From assembly GCA_023957125.1 (NCBI GenBank), contig JAMLHL010000020.1:24662-88661 (forward strand): DNA of 64,000 nucleotides, in the 5' to 3' direction. Positions within the stretch are counted from its first letter, which is position 1, and every line of letters begins with the position of its first letter. The position numbers and the translations under genes are program-made. This DNA is from Chitinophagaceae bacterium. GTDB taxonomy: Bacteria; Bacteroidota; Bacteroidia; Chitinophagales; Chitinophagaceae. The notes below the pieces were generated by a model. That model was not told the origin of the DNA. It did no database searches and saw only the letters and a program-made list of their open reading frames with translations. Of this stretch, positions 51,458 to 60,969 are shown in pieces.

Positions 51458-52510
51458 ATGAAAGCGTGGTTTGTGTTGTTTCTGTTACTAAGTACCCTTC
51501 GGGGAATAAGCCAGAACCTCAACGGACAGTGGCACGGCACTTTCAATTCAGCCAATAATATAGTAGCCGGCGAGGGAGATACCGAGTATATCCTGGAACT
51601 GTCTATTGATGGTGAGAAAGTGAGCGGCTACTCTTATTCGTATTTTAATGACCCGGGAAAGCGCTATTATGTGATATGCAGGCTGGATGGCAGCTACGAT
51701 GCCGCCAGCAAATCAATCATTGTAAACGAAGAGGAAAAGGTCAGAAGCAATACTCCTTCCTACATGAGCGATTGCCTGCAAACACATATCCTTACATATT
51801 TAAAACAAGGGGGCACGGAAAAGCTGGTAGGCCGATGGAGAGGCTATCGTCCTAATGGCTGCGGGGTGGGAAGTACAGAACTGGAAAGAAAAACTTTAAC
51901 CCGGGTAACCCCACCGGCTGCCGCGCGAAGGCATCATCCGCCGGTTGCAAAAAACACCCCTCAGCAAACAAAACCGGCCCCTAAAACCAGCCAGGGCATC
52001 ACCTCCCTGAGACCCCCATCCCAGAAACAACCTTCTGGGGCTAAATCACAAACTCCCAAAACTGATACACCCCAACAGGGTATCACCAGCAAACCGCAAA
52101 AAATAGCCGGTGCCGGAAAAACCACGCTGCCGGAAGTTACGGCGCCTGCGATACCAGGCTATATGAAAAGGAGTAAGAATATTTTAAAAGTCATTGACAT
52201 CCCGGCAGATGAAGAGATCAAAGTAGATTTTTATGATAACGGCGAGATTGACGGCGATACCATATCGGTTTTCTTCAATGATAAACTGTTGTTGTCGAAG
52301 CAGGGGTTGACCGACAAGCCATTAACCCTTAAAATAGAATACGATACCACCCGCGAGGAAAACGAACTGGTGATGTATGCGGATAACCTGGGAACCATTC
52401 CTCCCAACACCGCTTTGATGATCGTTACGGTGAATGGTAAACGGCATGAAGTATATATTACCTCCACCGAAAAGTCGAGCGGCACCGTTCGGTTCAGAAG
52501 AAAGAAGTGA
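51458..52510 (+). CDS. Exported two-domain protein of unknown function
   Basis: The 350-residue protein has a signal peptide (to ~19, RGISQ). Domain 1 (~20-145) is a beta-rich domain starting LNGQWHGTFNS and ending WRGYRPNGCGVGSTEL, with features of lipocalin-like domains. A Pro/Lys/Thr/Gln linker (~150-235) with repeated GITS and PQQ words follows. Domain 2 (~245-345) is a beta sandwich (ILKVIDIPADEEIKVDFYDN, DTISVFFNDKLLLSKQGL, LKIEYDTTREENELVMYADNLG split across strands). It resembles secreted Chitinophagaceae proteins without known role. Confidence 0.75.
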   Translation: MKAWFVLFLLLSTLRGISQNLNGQWHGTFNSANNIVAGEGDTEYILELSIDGEKVSGYSYSYFNDPGKRYYVICRLDGSYDAASKSIIVNEEEKVRSNTPSYMSDCLQTHILTYLKQGGTEKLVGRWRGYRPNGCGVGSTELERKTLTRVTPPAAARRHHPPVAKNTPQQTKPAPKTSQGITSLRPPSQKQPSGAKSQTPKTDTPQQGITSKPQKIAGAGKTTLPEVTAPAIPGYMKRSKNILKVIDIPADEEIKVDFYDNGEIDGDTISVFFNDKLLLSKQGLTDKPLTLKIEYDTTREENELVMYADNLGTIPPNTALMIVTVNGKRHEVYITSTEKSSGTVRFRRKK

Positions 52511-52798
52511 GGAAGAGGTGTCAGGTCGCAAGGGGGAGAAGCTTTTGGTTTTTAGTTTCGAGTGGGGAGTTGGTTGTTGTCTGATACCTCTGCGCGAGAA
52601 TGATTGCACGCCGGAAAGCCAAACCGCGAAGAATAAATGCACGCAAAGACGCAAGATTCGCAAAGTTTGAAATGAAGAAGTTGAATCGTTTTTCCTCTTT
52701 TCGCCTCTGCGTGAAAATAATTTCGTACCAGCGTCACAAAGTTTGACCTGAAGATATACATGCCACCTTGCGCCCTGCAACTTGCCAACCTGCCCATC
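52511..52798. repeat. Repeat-filled intergenic region
   Basis: The 288 bases contain GTTTTTAGTTTCGAG-type words (about 52547-52575), the CGCAAAG class (CTCTGCGCGAGAATG at 52588, ATGCACGCAAAGACGCAAG at 52637, CCTCTGCGTGAAAATAA at 52703), and a short C-rich CCTGCAACTTGCC block near 52780. I see no gene. It separates convergent genes. Confidence 0.65.
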
Positions 52799-53611
52799 CT
52801 ATCTCAACTTTTCCAAAGCCTCCTTTGCCGCTGAAAAGTGATTGTCCAATCCAAGCGCTTTCCGGTAATTCAGTTCCGCTTCTTCCCGGTTGCCGAGCGC
52901 TTCCTGGCAGCGGCCCGCCTGGTAATAGGCTTCCGCGAAAGTATTGCTCACCTGGATAGCCTGTTCAAATACCTGCAGGGCTTCGGTGTATTTTTGCTGG
53001 TCGTACAACAACAATCCCTTTTCGATATAGGCATCCAGAAAGGTATAATCGTTTTTGATACATTCACTGAATTGCTCCAGGGCGGCGGCTTTATCATTCA
53101 CATTCGAATAATACAAGCCCTTAATAAATCTTGCGTTGGACGCCATCCAGATGTCTTCCGTGGTCTGTATCACCCTGTCGGCAGTAGTAAGCGCTTCCGG
53201 TTTTGACTCACTGGCATACACGGCAGCCAACTCCAGCAAAGCTTCGCCAAACACAGGCGCGTCTTTCAGCGCATTTTTCAATGCAGCCACCCCGGAAACC
53301 GTATCTCCATTCTGCAACAAAATAACGCCTCTTTTATACCACACTCCCGCATTGGAGCCGTCCATTTGTAACAGGGTATCGTTTTCCGTAAGCGCCTCCT
53401 GCAACTGGTTGTTCTGCAACAATTGATCCATCAAAAGAAACCGGAGTCCCGCCGAATCCGGACTGGACCGTACCGCCTGCTGCAGCCGCGCAATGGAGGC
53501 CGACAAATCATCTTTCCCGGCCGACGCGCCTCCCCTCCCGGACGATGAATTACATGCGTAAGCCCATCCCAGCATTACCAACATCCAAAATCTAAGCCAG
53601 CGCCTCTTCAT
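52799..53611 (-). CDS. TPR-repeat lipoprotein
   Basis: The 270-residue product from 53611 begins MKRRWLRFWMLVMLGWAYAC, a signal with Cys20 as probable lipidation site, then a Ser/Gly-rich linker and at least five TPR units (for example LRFLLMDQLLQNNQLQEAL, AGVWYKRGVILLQNGDTV, TFLDAYIEKGLLLYDQQKY, AEAYYQAGRCQEALGNREEAE). TPRs mediate protein contacts; role unknown. The start lies inside the end of purL (20-base overlap), so translation is likely coupled. The longer frame to 53668 lacks a signal peptide. Confidence 0.88.
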   Translation of the reverse strand: MKRRWLRFWMLVMLGWAYACNSSSGRGGASAGKDDLSASIARLQQAVRSSPDSAGLRFLLMDQLLQNNQLQEALTENDTLLQMDGSNAGVWYKRGVILLQNGDTVSGVAALKNALKDAPVFGEALLELAAVYASESKPEALTTADRVIQTTEDIWMASNARFIKGLYYSNVNDKAAALEQFSECIKNDYTFLDAYIEKGLLLYDQQKYTEALQVFEQAIQVSNTFAEAYYQAGRCQEALGNREEAELNYRKALGLDNHFSAAKEALEKLR

Positions 53612-55814
53612 GCTGCATGTGTTTTTCGATAGCGGTATCATATTTTTCTTTCCATTCCTCAATCGCACCCCAACTTTCCCGATCGGCCACCACCGCTCCT
53701 TCCGTCACCACTCCCAGACGCTCAAAAGGCACGCCCTCCGAACGCAGGGCGGCTTCCATTTCATCCGTATTATCAGGGCTAACGGAAACCACTACCCTGC
53801 TTTGTGCCTCGCCAAACCAGAAAGCATCCGGCCGCACAGGAGCGTTGCGATGCACATTAAAACCCAGATCCCGGTTGAATCCGCTTTCACAGAGGGCTAC
53901 AAACAGTCCGCCTTCACTGACGTCATGGGCCGACGATATCACTTTATTCTTTATCAAAGCACTTATCGCCTGTTGTACACCGTATTCTTCCTCAAGGTCG
54001 AAATGAGGTACAGGCGAATATTCCACCCCATGCAGCTTGTGCAGGTATTCCGAGGAGTTGATATCATCCCGGCTCTGTCCGACCAGGTAAATGACATCGC
54101 CTGCCTGCTTGAAATCAAGCGTCATTTTATCATGCAGGTCCCCTAATAATCCTACCATCCCGATGGTCGGCGTAGGATATATCGCCCCCTTGGGGTGTTG
54201 GTTATAAAAACTCACATTCCCCCCGGTTACCGGCGTATCAAATTTTTTGCAGGCCTCGCTCATTCCTTTAATGGCATATACAAACTGGTAATACACTTCG
54301 GGATCATAAGGATTGCCGAAATTCAGGCAATTGGTAACCCCTAAGGGTTCACCGCCACTGCATACAATATTTCGCGCGGCTTCGCTCACGGCAATCATAC
54401 AACCGGTAAACGGATCGGCAAAAACATAGCGGCTGTTGCAATCCGTTGTTACCGCCAGTCCCTTGGTGGTCCCTTTCACTTTCACTATGGGCGCGTCGCT
54501 GGGCGCATTGGTGGAAGTGTTGCCGGTACCCACCATACTATCGTACTGGGTGTATATCCAGCGTTTGGAAGCAATATTGGGAATGGTAATTATTTTCTCC
54601 GCAACGGCTCTCAGGTCGTTGGGAACCGGTATCGTTGCGGGATCAAAAGCTTTCACCTTAGCGAGGTAGGCCGGTTCGCAAAATTCCCTGTCATACACCG
54701 GGGCGCCGCCTCCCAATACCAGGCTTTCTGCCGGCATCTCCGCCTCCAAGTCCCCATTCATGTAAAACCGCAGCATCCCGTCCGTCGTTACCTTCCCGAT
54801 CTGGGAGCAGGGCAGATCCCATTTTTCAAATACCTGATATACTTCTTTCTCCCGGCCTTTTTTTACAATCAGCAACATTCGCTCCTGGCTCTCACTTAAC
54901 AGAAGTTCCCATACTTTCATGTGCTGCTGGCGGGTGGGTACCCGGTCCAGCTCAATGCGCATACCCACGCCTCCTTTGGCGCTGGTTTCGGAAGCAGAGC
55001 AGATGATCCCCGCTGCTCCCATATCCTGCATCCCCACCAAAGCACCCGTAGGGATCAGCTCCAGGCAGGCTTCCAGTAATTTCTTTTCCTGGAAAGGATC
55101 TCCCACCTGCACCGCCGGCAGGTCTTCCACGCTGCTTTCCGTAATATCCGCAGAGGCAAAAGCCGCTCCTCCTATTCCATCTTTCCCCGTCGCCGAGCCT
55201 ACGATAAAAACAGGGTTTCCTTCTCCTTCAGCCGTGGCGCTGACCGTTTGCCCCGCCTTCACCACACCCACACTCATGGCGTTCACCAGCGGGTTGGTAT
55301 GGTAGCACTCTTCAAAATAGGCTTCTCCTCCCACTGTAGGCACACCAAAACAGTTGCCATAATGACCTATTCCCTGAACAATGCCGTTAACAAGATGCCG
55401 GGTCTTCTCTTCTTCTATTTTTCCAAACCGGAGAGAATTCAGGGCCGCAATAGGCCGGGCGCCCATCGTAAAAATATCGCGGTGAATGCCCCCCACCCCG
55501 GTGGCCGCTCCCTGGAAGGGCTCAATCGCCGAAGGATGGTTATGGCTTTCAATTTTAAACACTACGCCCCAGCCGTCGCCGATATCGGCAAGCCCCGCAT
55601 TTTCCTCGCCGGCTTTCACCAGCAGCTTCGCGCCCTCGCGGGGAAGCGTTTTCAACCACTTAATAGAATTTTTATAGCTGCAATGCTCGCTCCACATCAC
55701 GGAGTAGGCGCTCAGTTCATTAAAATTAGGCGTGCGCCCCAGGATGGTTTTGATCTTCTCAAACTCTTCGGGAAGAAGCCCCAGCTTTTGGGCGGTTTCA
55801 ACTGTTATTTCCAT
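53592..55814 (-). CDS. purL: Phosphoribosylformylglycinamidine synthase subunit PurL
   Basis: PurL makes FGAM from FGAR with ATP in purine synthesis. The 740-residue protein is the small-subunit-dependent type (needs PurS and PurQ for ammonia), not the ~1300-residue single-chain type. Motifs: SYKNSIKWLKTLP, KIESHNHPSAIEPFQGAATGVGG, IVGSATGKDGIGGAAFAS, MQDMGAAGIICSASE, and the C-terminal SAHDVSEGGLFVALCESGF. A TAGCTTTG box is 31 bases upstream. No other pur gene is in the window. Confidence 0.97.
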   Translation of the reverse strand: MEITVETAQKLGLLPEEFEKIKTILGRTPNFNELSAYSVMWSEHCSYKNSIKWLKTLPREGAKLLVKAGEENAGLADIGDGWGVVFKIESHNHPSAIEPFQGAATGVGGIHRDIFTMGARPIAALNSLRFGKIEEEKTRHLVNGIVQGIGHYGNCFGVPTVGGEAYFEECYHTNPLVNAMSVGVVKAGQTVSATAEGEGNPVFIVGSATGKDGIGGAAFASADITESSVEDLPAVQVGDPFQEKKLLEACLELIPTGALVGMQDMGAAGIICSASETSAKGGVGMRIELDRVPTRQQHMKVWELLLSESQERMLLIVKKGREKEVYQVFEKWDLPCSQIGKVTTDGMLRFYMNGDLEAEMPAESLVLGGGAPVYDREFCEPAYLAKVKAFDPATIPVPNDLRAVAEKIITIPNIASKRWIYTQYDSMVGTGNTSTNAPSDAPIVKVKGTTKGLAVTTDCNSRYVFADPFTGCMIAVSEAARNIVCSGGEPLGVTNCLNFGNPYDPEVYYQFVYAIKGMSEACKKFDTPVTGGNVSFYNQHPKGAIYPTPTIGMVGLLGDLHDKMTLDFKQAGDVIYLVGQSRDDINSSEYLHKLHGVEYSPVPHFDLEEEYGVQQAISALIKNKVISSAHDVSEGGLFVALCESGFNRDLGFNVHRNAPVRPDAFWFGEAQSRVVVSVSPDNTDEMEAALRSEGVPFERLGVVTEGAVVADRESWGAIEEWKEKYDTAIEKHMQHEEALA

Positions 55815-55844
55815 GTGTAATAGGTATCAAAGTATAGGAAGCGG

Positions 55845-55852
55845 CAAAGCTA
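55845..55852 (-). promoter_or_regulatory. -7 element for purL
   Basis: TAGCTTTG on the minus strand; leader about 25 bases to 55814. Confidence 0.6.
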
Positions 55853-55895
55853 CGAAATGGCAGCGGGATTTAGGCCGGGATGATGGGATACTGGG

Positions 55896-56172
55896 ATGGA
55901 TGTATTTTTGGACGGCTACCATCATTGGCAACCGGCAGATGATTATGTAAACTATACCCACCCATCGGTGTGGTTTCATGAACCTGACATCAAGGAGTAT
56001 GACTTTTTAAAAGATTTGAGAGAACGGTTTTGACAAATACGGCTTTGCAGTTCGTGAGACACGAACCAGGGCGGTCGCAATAGCCATGAGCCGAACAGGC
56101 ATTGATTCAGTACGGAACTCCCTCCCCCGGGGACCCGGGAATTCTCCCACAGATAGCGCTGGTCGTCGCTGA
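55896..56172 (+). pseudogene. Frameshifted remnant of an unidentified gene
   Basis: Frame one (55896-56033, 45 codons from an ATG) reads as hydrophilic, aromatic-rich protein (WQPADDYVNYTHPSVWFHEP, DFLKDLRERF) and ends at TGA inside GTTTTGAC. Skipping one base at 56031 continues directly as DKYGFAVRETRTRAVAIAMS and RTGIDSVRNSL before low-quality sequence and a stop at 56170. The two halves join into plausible globular protein, which suggests one gene broken by a one-base insertion in the T run. There is no recognisable family. The 3' part from ~56145 is dispersed repeat. Confidence 0.45.
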
Positions 56173-56216
56173 AATGTAATATATACTCTGCGATCATCTG
56201 CGCGATCTGCGGGACA
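56145..56216. repeat. Dispersed intergenic repeat, 'ATCTGCGCGATCTGCGGGAC' type
   Basis: TCCCACAGATAGCGCTG, then CTCTGCGATCATCTGCGCG and ATCTGCGGGACACC. It resembles the CACAGAT...ATCTGYG class at 11956-12020 and common Bacteroidota intergenic repeats. It overlaps the end of the gene remnant. Confidence 0.5.
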
Positions 56217-56365
56217 CCCCCTCCGGAAGCTCTGCCCGATAAGAACCTGACGGGCCCCGGAATACCGGACCCGAATTACCTGGTATCATTTGCTTTTGTT
56301 GTAAATTGCCCGTCAATCCGGCAACCGCGGATACTCCGTATCCGTTGAGATGCGCTGAACAACAA

Positions 56366-56953
56366 ATGAACTCCCTGTTACGACAAAATATAGAAAAAAC
56401 ATTAGGATATCCCGTTAAAGACGCCGTGTTTGAAGCCTTTGCAGGATGTGTATTTCCAAAGTCCTTTGACAAAAAAATCCTGCTCGCCGAAGAGGGGCGT
56501 TACTGTAAATACGTATATTTTATTGAACAGGGCGCCTGTTATTCCTATTACTCCGATAAGAAAGGGGAAAAACACGCTATCCAGTTTGCTTTGGAAGGAT
56601 ACTGGATATCCGATCTCTACAGCTTTTTTTCTAACCGCAAAGGGATCTACAATATCGAAACCCTTGAGCCGTCCCGTTTGCTCCTGCTCAATAAGGAGAA
56701 CTACCTTAAGGCCTGTGATACTTTCCCGGAAATAGACCGGTTTTTCCGCTTGCTGATCCAGAATGCTTTTGTGGCTTTGCAATACCGTTTGGCCAAAACC
56801 TATAGCGACAATGCCGAATCCCGTTACCTGGAATTCTCTCAACAGTTCCCCAACTTTACCCAACGCATTCCCCAATACCTGATCGCCTCCTATCTGGGGA
56901 TCAAGCCTCAATCGCTTAGCCGTATCCGTCAGGATCTGTCCCGAAAGAAATAA
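56366..56953 (+). CDS. Crp/Fnr family transcriptional regulator
   Basis: The 195-residue protein from MNSLLRQNIEKT has a cyclic-nucleotide-binding-like beta barrel (~20-115: FIEQGACYSYYSDKKGEKH, FALEGYWISDLYSFF, LEPSRLLLLNKENY) and a C-terminal helix-turn-helix (RIPQYLIASYLGIKPQSLSRIRQDL). The usual cAMP-contact residues are absent, as in most Bacteroidota members, so its ligand is unknown. The frame runs to 56306; I chose the Met at 56366. YceI follows 113 bases downstream and is a plausible target (Crp-YceI pairs are common, inferred). Confidence 0.9.
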   Translation: MNSLLRQNIEKTLGYPVKDAVFEAFAGCVFPKSFDKKILLAEEGRYCKYVYFIEQGACYSYYSDKKGEKHAIQFALEGYWISDLYSFFSNRKGIYNIETLEPSRLLLLNKENYLKACDTFPEIDRFFRLLIQNAFVALQYRLAKTYSDNAESRYLEFSQQFPNFTQRIPQYLIASYLGIKPQSLSRIRQDLSRKK

Positions 56954-57066
56954 CGAAGACCGGGATTTGTATTTGTTAACATAGGTGAACCTGAAGCAAA
57001 AAAGATTGATTGAACTTCGCGGCATCCATTTAATTATTATTTAATCAAACCATAAAAATTCAGGAG

Positions 57067-57606
57067 ATGGCAAATCAAACCAAGTGGGTTTCAGATCCCA
57101 CACACAGCGAAATTCTTTTCAAGGTAAGGCACATGATGATCACCAATGTAAAAGGTGAATTCAGAAAATTTAACGCTACCTTATTAACGGATGGCGATGA
57201 TTTCAGCAAAGGGACAGCAGAGGTAACCATTGATCCTTCCTCCGTATTTACCAATACCAACGACCGTGATAATCACCTGAAGAGTGCCGATTTTCTTCAC
57301 GTTGACAATCACAAAGAAATTAAATTCACCAGCACTTCTTTTACCAAGCTGGACGATGAAAACTACAGCCTTAAAGGGATACTGGAAATAAAAGGGGTTA
57401 AAAAAGAAATAACCCTGGATGTGGAATTTGGCGGCTTAAAACTCGACCCCTGGGGAAAAATGAGGGCCGGATTCTCCATTACCGGGAAAATCAACAGGAA
57501 AGACTGGGGTTTAAACTGGAACACCGCTCTTGAAGCAGGAGGCGTGTTAGTGGGTGAGGAAGTAAAAATTTCGGCTGAGGTGGAGTTTACAAAAGAAGAA
57601 GCCTGA
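57067..57606 (+). CDS. YceI family protein (cytoplasmic form)
   Basis: The 179-residue protein lacks a signal peptide. The lipocalin-like YceI barrel is clear: TKWVSDPTHSEILFKVRHMM at the start, SSVFTNTNDRDNHLKSADFL, KEIKFTSTSFT, GILEIKGVKKEITLDVEFGG, and MRAGFSITGKINRKDWGLNW. YceI proteins bind isoprenoid-type lipids in some cases. Most are exported; this one would stay inside. Terminator at 57694. Confidence 0.93.
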   Translation: MANQTKWVSDPTHSEILFKVRHMMITNVKGEFRKFNATLLTDGDDFSKGTAEVTIDPSSVFTNTNDRDNHLKSADFLHVDNHKEIKFTSTSFTKLDDENYSLKGILEIKGVKKEITLDVEFGGLKLDPWGKMRAGFSITGKINRKDWGLNWNTALEAGGVLVGEEVKISAEVEFTKEEA

Positions 57607-57693
57607 TTTCAGTATGAAATAATTGCACGCACATGAGAAACCCTATGCAATAAGCCATTTCGTTTTTTTTAAATAAATACGCCTGTTGCAGGT

Positions 57694-57730
57694 AAAGTGA
57701 GCCCCGATCCGGCTCACTTTATTATTTATT
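57694..57730 (+). terminator. Intrinsic terminator after YceI
   Basis: AAAGTGAGCC and GGCTCACTTT form a perfect 10-base stem with a 7-base loop; an A/T-rich tail (ATTATTTATT) follows. Confidence 0.75.
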
Positions 57731-57760
57731 GCCTATCTTAAACCCTTCAATTATCTGTAT

Positions 57761-59905
57761 ATGCCCGGGATCAACAGAAGAAATTTCCTTAAGATATCGG
57801 CCACCGCAGGCGCAGCCACGGTATGGTCGGCATGGCTTCAACAAGTGCTCGCTGTGGAAGCCTATAATGCTACGCGTTCTATCAGAGATGTGCAGCACAT
57901 TGTTATCCTGATGCAGGAAAATCGTTCTTTCGATCACTACTTCGGTACGATGCGGGGTGTGCGGGGCTATGGCGATCGGTTTCCTATCCCGTTAGAAAGC
58001 GGGCAAAGGGCATTTTTTCAATCGGATGGCAAAAAAATAATTCCTCCTTATCATGCCAGTAAAAAAACTTCCAACGCAGCGCTGATCAATGGCACGCCGC
58101 ATAACTTTCCGGACATGCAGGCGGCCTGGAACCAGGGCAAATATGGCTATTGGCCATTGTTTAAAACCCCCTATTCCATGGCTTACTATACGCGGGAAGA
58201 GATACCTTTTCAATATGCTTTAGCCGAATCGTTCACCATCAGCGACGCGCATCATTGTTCGGTAGCTACCGGCACCGATCCTAACCGGATCGTCTTTTTC
58301 TCCGGCTCCAATTTCGATCCCGGGAAACGGGCAGCCGGAATTAACTGCACGGATGAAGATTCGGAACCGGTTAATCTCCGCTGCTGGATCAAAGGCAAAA
58401 TGCCCGATCCGGGCTACACCTACCAGGGAAACGCCTTTCACTGGCCTACCATTCCGGATGTACTCGAAAAAGCAGGTATCAGTTGGCGTATCTACCAGGA
58501 TCCCAACGACAACTGGACAGGAGCCATGCATGGCTGCCTGGCATTTGAAAGTTTCCGCAGCGCAAAACCCGGTTCTCCTGTTTATGAAAAAGGAATGCGG
58601 CACTGGACCATTGAAGACCTCGCCAACGATGCAAAGAGCAACCGGTTGCCCCAGGTGAGCTGGGTGCTGCCCCGGCAAATTGATTCCGAACATCCGGGCG
58701 CACCATCCAGCCCTTACCGCGGCGCCGACTTCACCCACTCGGTGCTCTCCGCTATTACCGCCAACCCGGAGGTATGGAGCAAAACGGTTTTCTTTCTCAC
58801 TTTTGATGAAAACGACGGACTCTTCGACCATCTTCCTGCACCGGCGGTACCATCTTATAATGCCGATGGTTCCCTGGCGGGAAAATCCACACTCAACTTA
58901 TCGGGAATGTATTTTAATAATATTGACCGGGGACCTTCGGCAAAAGCGCCGGCATACCTGGATAAAAGAGATACCATCAGTGGTAATATCCGTCCCTGGG
59001 GTTTGGGACCAAGGGTACCTTTATACATTATCTCTCCCTGGAGTAAGGGCGGCTGGGTTCATTCCGAGGTGGCAGATCACACCTCTGTAGGACAGTTTAT
59101 AGAAAAGCGATTTGGGGTAACCATCCCCGCCATCAGCCCCTGGCACCGGGCCGTGTGCAGCGATCTCACCTCGGCATTTGACTTTAAGACCCCTAATGAT
59201 CCGGCCTTCCCGCCGATGCCCGACACGGGTGATCACGAAGCCCTGGATGCCGCCTCTAAATTATTGCCAAAGGCGGTAGCCCCGGATACCCCCTCCCCGC
59301 TATACCAGGAAAAAGGAACCCGTTATTCCAGGGCCCTGCCTTACCGCCTCTATACCCATCTTGCATTACTACAACCGGAACAAAAAATACGGCTTTTGTT
59401 TGATAACGAGGGCGCACTTGGCGCAGTATATCATGTGTACGATCTGAAACACTTAAACCGCATCCCACGCCGATATACGGTGGAAGCAGGCAAACAACTC
59501 ACGGATGACTGGAACCTGCAGGAAGATCAGGGATATTACGACCTGGAGGTTTACGGCCCCAATGGCTATTTCCACAAATTTACCGGCAACGGCAGCGTGC
59601 AAAACCCGGAAATAAAACTGAGTTACAATCATCGGAAAGGGGAGATTATTGCACGTATCCATAACCCGCATGCTGTAGGCATTCCGATTCGTATCCATTC
59701 CAACGCTTATGGCTACAACGTGCCTGCTTCCTTCGATCTTGCAGCCGGGAAAACCAGGAATGTAAAATGGGACCTTGCAGGAAGCGGCAACTGGTACGAT
59801 TTTACGATAGGATCGGATCACGAATACCTGTATCGCTTTGCAGGCAGAATGGAAACCGGTAAAGACAGTATCAGCGATCCGGCAATGGAAACAGGGGGGG
59901 GGTGA
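57761..59905 (+). CDS. Tat-exported phosphocholine-specific phospholipase C
   Basis: The 714-residue protein has a twin-arginine signal (INRRNFLKISATAGAATVW). The phosphoesterase domain carries HIVILMQENRSFDHYFGTMRG split across two strands, the SDAHHCSVATGTDPNR segment, FLTFDENDGLFDHLPAP, PRVPLYIISPWSKGGWVHSE and DHTSVGQFIEKRFGV, all typical of the bacterial PLC/acid-phosphatase family. After ~520 two small beta domains (DUF756 type) follow, the arrangement of phosphocholine-preferring enzymes. It would release phosphocholine from phosphatidylcholine or sphingomyelin outside the cytoplasm. The ~700-residue size fits. The gene is probably monocistronic. Confidence 0.93.
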   Translation: MPGINRRNFLKISATAGAATVWSAWLQQVLAVEAYNATRSIRDVQHIVILMQENRSFDHYFGTMRGVRGYGDRFPIPLESGQRAFFQSDGKKIIPPYHASKKTSNAALINGTPHNFPDMQAAWNQGKYGYWPLFKTPYSMAYYTREEIPFQYALAESFTISDAHHCSVATGTDPNRIVFFSGSNFDPGKRAAGINCTDEDSEPVNLRCWIKGKMPDPGYTYQGNAFHWPTIPDVLEKAGISWRIYQDPNDNWTGAMHGCLAFESFRSAKPGSPVYEKGMRHWTIEDLANDAKSNRLPQVSWVLPRQIDSEHPGAPSSPYRGADFTHSVLSAITANPEVWSKTVFFLTFDENDGLFDHLPAPAVPSYNADGSLAGKSTLNLSGMYFNNIDRGPSAKAPAYLDKRDTISGNIRPWGLGPRVPLYIISPWSKGGWVHSEVADHTSVGQFIEKRFGVTIPAISPWHRAVCSDLTSAFDFKTPNDPAFPPMPDTGDHEALDAASKLLPKAVAPDTPSPLYQEKGTRYSRALPYRLYTHLALLQPEQKIRLLFDNEGALGAVYHVYDLKHLNRIPRRYTVEAGKQLTDDWNLQEDQGYYDLEVYGPNGYFHKFTGNGSVQNPEIKLSYNHRKGEIIARIHNPHAVGIPIRIHSNAYGYNVPASFDLAAGKTRNVKWDLAGSGNWYDFTIGSDHEYLYRFAGRMETGKDSISDPAMETGGG

Positions 59906-59952
59906 GATTTGAGATTTAAAATTAATGATTTTTATTTGGCCCGGTGGAATGG

Positions 59953-59960
59953 TAGCTTTG
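59953..59960 (+). promoter_or_regulatory. -7 element for the nucleoside salvage operon
   Basis: TAGCTTTG, 40 bases before the ATG at 60001. A TTTG lies at 59935-59938, too close to be the -33 box. Confidence 0.45.
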
Positions 59961-60000
59961 AGACAACGATCAACAAAAATCCCGGTAAACAGTTTGCTGT

Positions 60001-60930
60001 ATGAGAGCAAAAAAAATAGTAGTGGTAGGCAGTGCCAATATGGATATGGTAGTTAAAACAGCGCATATCCCGGTACCCGGGGAAACGGTGCTTTCAGGAT
60101 CCTTTTTTATGAATCCCGGCGGAAAAGGAGCCAACCAGGCCGTAGCCGCTTCCCGGCTGGGTGCGGAAGTCATCTTCATCTCCAAATTAGGCAATGACAT
60201 TTTCGGGAAGCAGTTTTCGCAATTGTTCAGTGAAGAAAACATTGATATTTCGTTCCTGGCATCAGACGACACCCTCCCCAGCGGTGTGGCGCTGATCACC
60301 GTAGATGCGGAAGGAGAGAACAGCATCGTGGTAGCCTCCGGCGCTAACGCGAACCTCAGGGTGGATGATATCAAAAACGCGTTGTCCACGATAGCTGATG
60401 CCGGGATCATATTACTGCAATTAGAGATCCCCATGGCTGTAGTGGAATATGTGGCAGACTATGCGGCCTCCCATAACGTCAGAACGATTCTTAACCCGGC
60501 GCCCGCAGCGGTTCTATCTGAGACGCTGTTAAGCCATATTGATATCCTGACACCCAATGAAACAGAAGCCGCCATGATAGCCGGCATACCGGTTAACAAT
60601 ATAGAAGACGCAAAAAAAGCGGCTGTGCTGATCTGTGGAAAAGGAGTAAACACGGTGATCGTAACGCTCGGTTCAAAAGGCGCTTTGATCTGTGAAGGAA
60701 ACCGCTGTATGATGGTGGAAGCCAGGAAAGTGCAACCTGTTGACACCACTGCAGCGGGAGATGTATTTAACGGGGCCCTGGCGGTGGCGCTTTCCGAAGG
60801 GAAGAACATGGAGGATGCCGTACGTTTTGCCTGCGATGCAGCAGCGATTTCCGTTACCCGGTTAGGAGCACAGTCTTCCATTCCTTACCGGAACGAACTT
60901 ATCGCACAAACATTAAACATTCCGGGATAG
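60001..60930 (+). CDS. rbsK: Ribokinase
   Basis: RbsK phosphorylates ribose to ribose 5-phosphate. The 309-residue protein is a PfkB-family kinase with VVVGSANMDMVVKT, NPGGKGANQAVAASRLGA (substrate binding), LLQLEIPMAVVEY, NPAPAAVLSE, TPNETEA, VTLGSKGALI, and the catalytic-base motif DTTAAGDVFNGALAVAL. PfkB sugar choice is hard to read, but the NPGGKGANQA motif is the ribokinase form and the nucleoside hydrolase two genes on would supply ribose. First gene of a three-gene unit. Confidence 0.92.
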   Translation: MRAKKIVVVGSANMDMVVKTAHIPVPGETVLSGSFFMNPGGKGANQAVAASRLGAEVIFISKLGNDIFGKQFSQLFSEENIDISFLASDDTLPSGVALITVDAEGENSIVVASGANANLRVDDIKNALSTIADAGIILLQLEIPMAVVEYVADYAASHNVRTILNPAPAAVLSETLLSHIDILTPNETEAAMIAGIPVNNIEDAKKAAVLICGKGVNTVIVTLGSKGALICEGNRCMMVEARKVQPVDTTAAGDVFNGALAVALSEGKNMEDAVRFACDAAAISVTRLGAQSSIPYRNELIAQTLNIPG

Positions 60931-60969
60931 GAAGCCATAACAAAATCACTTCACCAAATTCTTTGCTAT

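Noticed and set aside
58220..58831. 203-codon antisense frame opposite phospholipase C
   Set aside because: Shadow of a well-supported gene.
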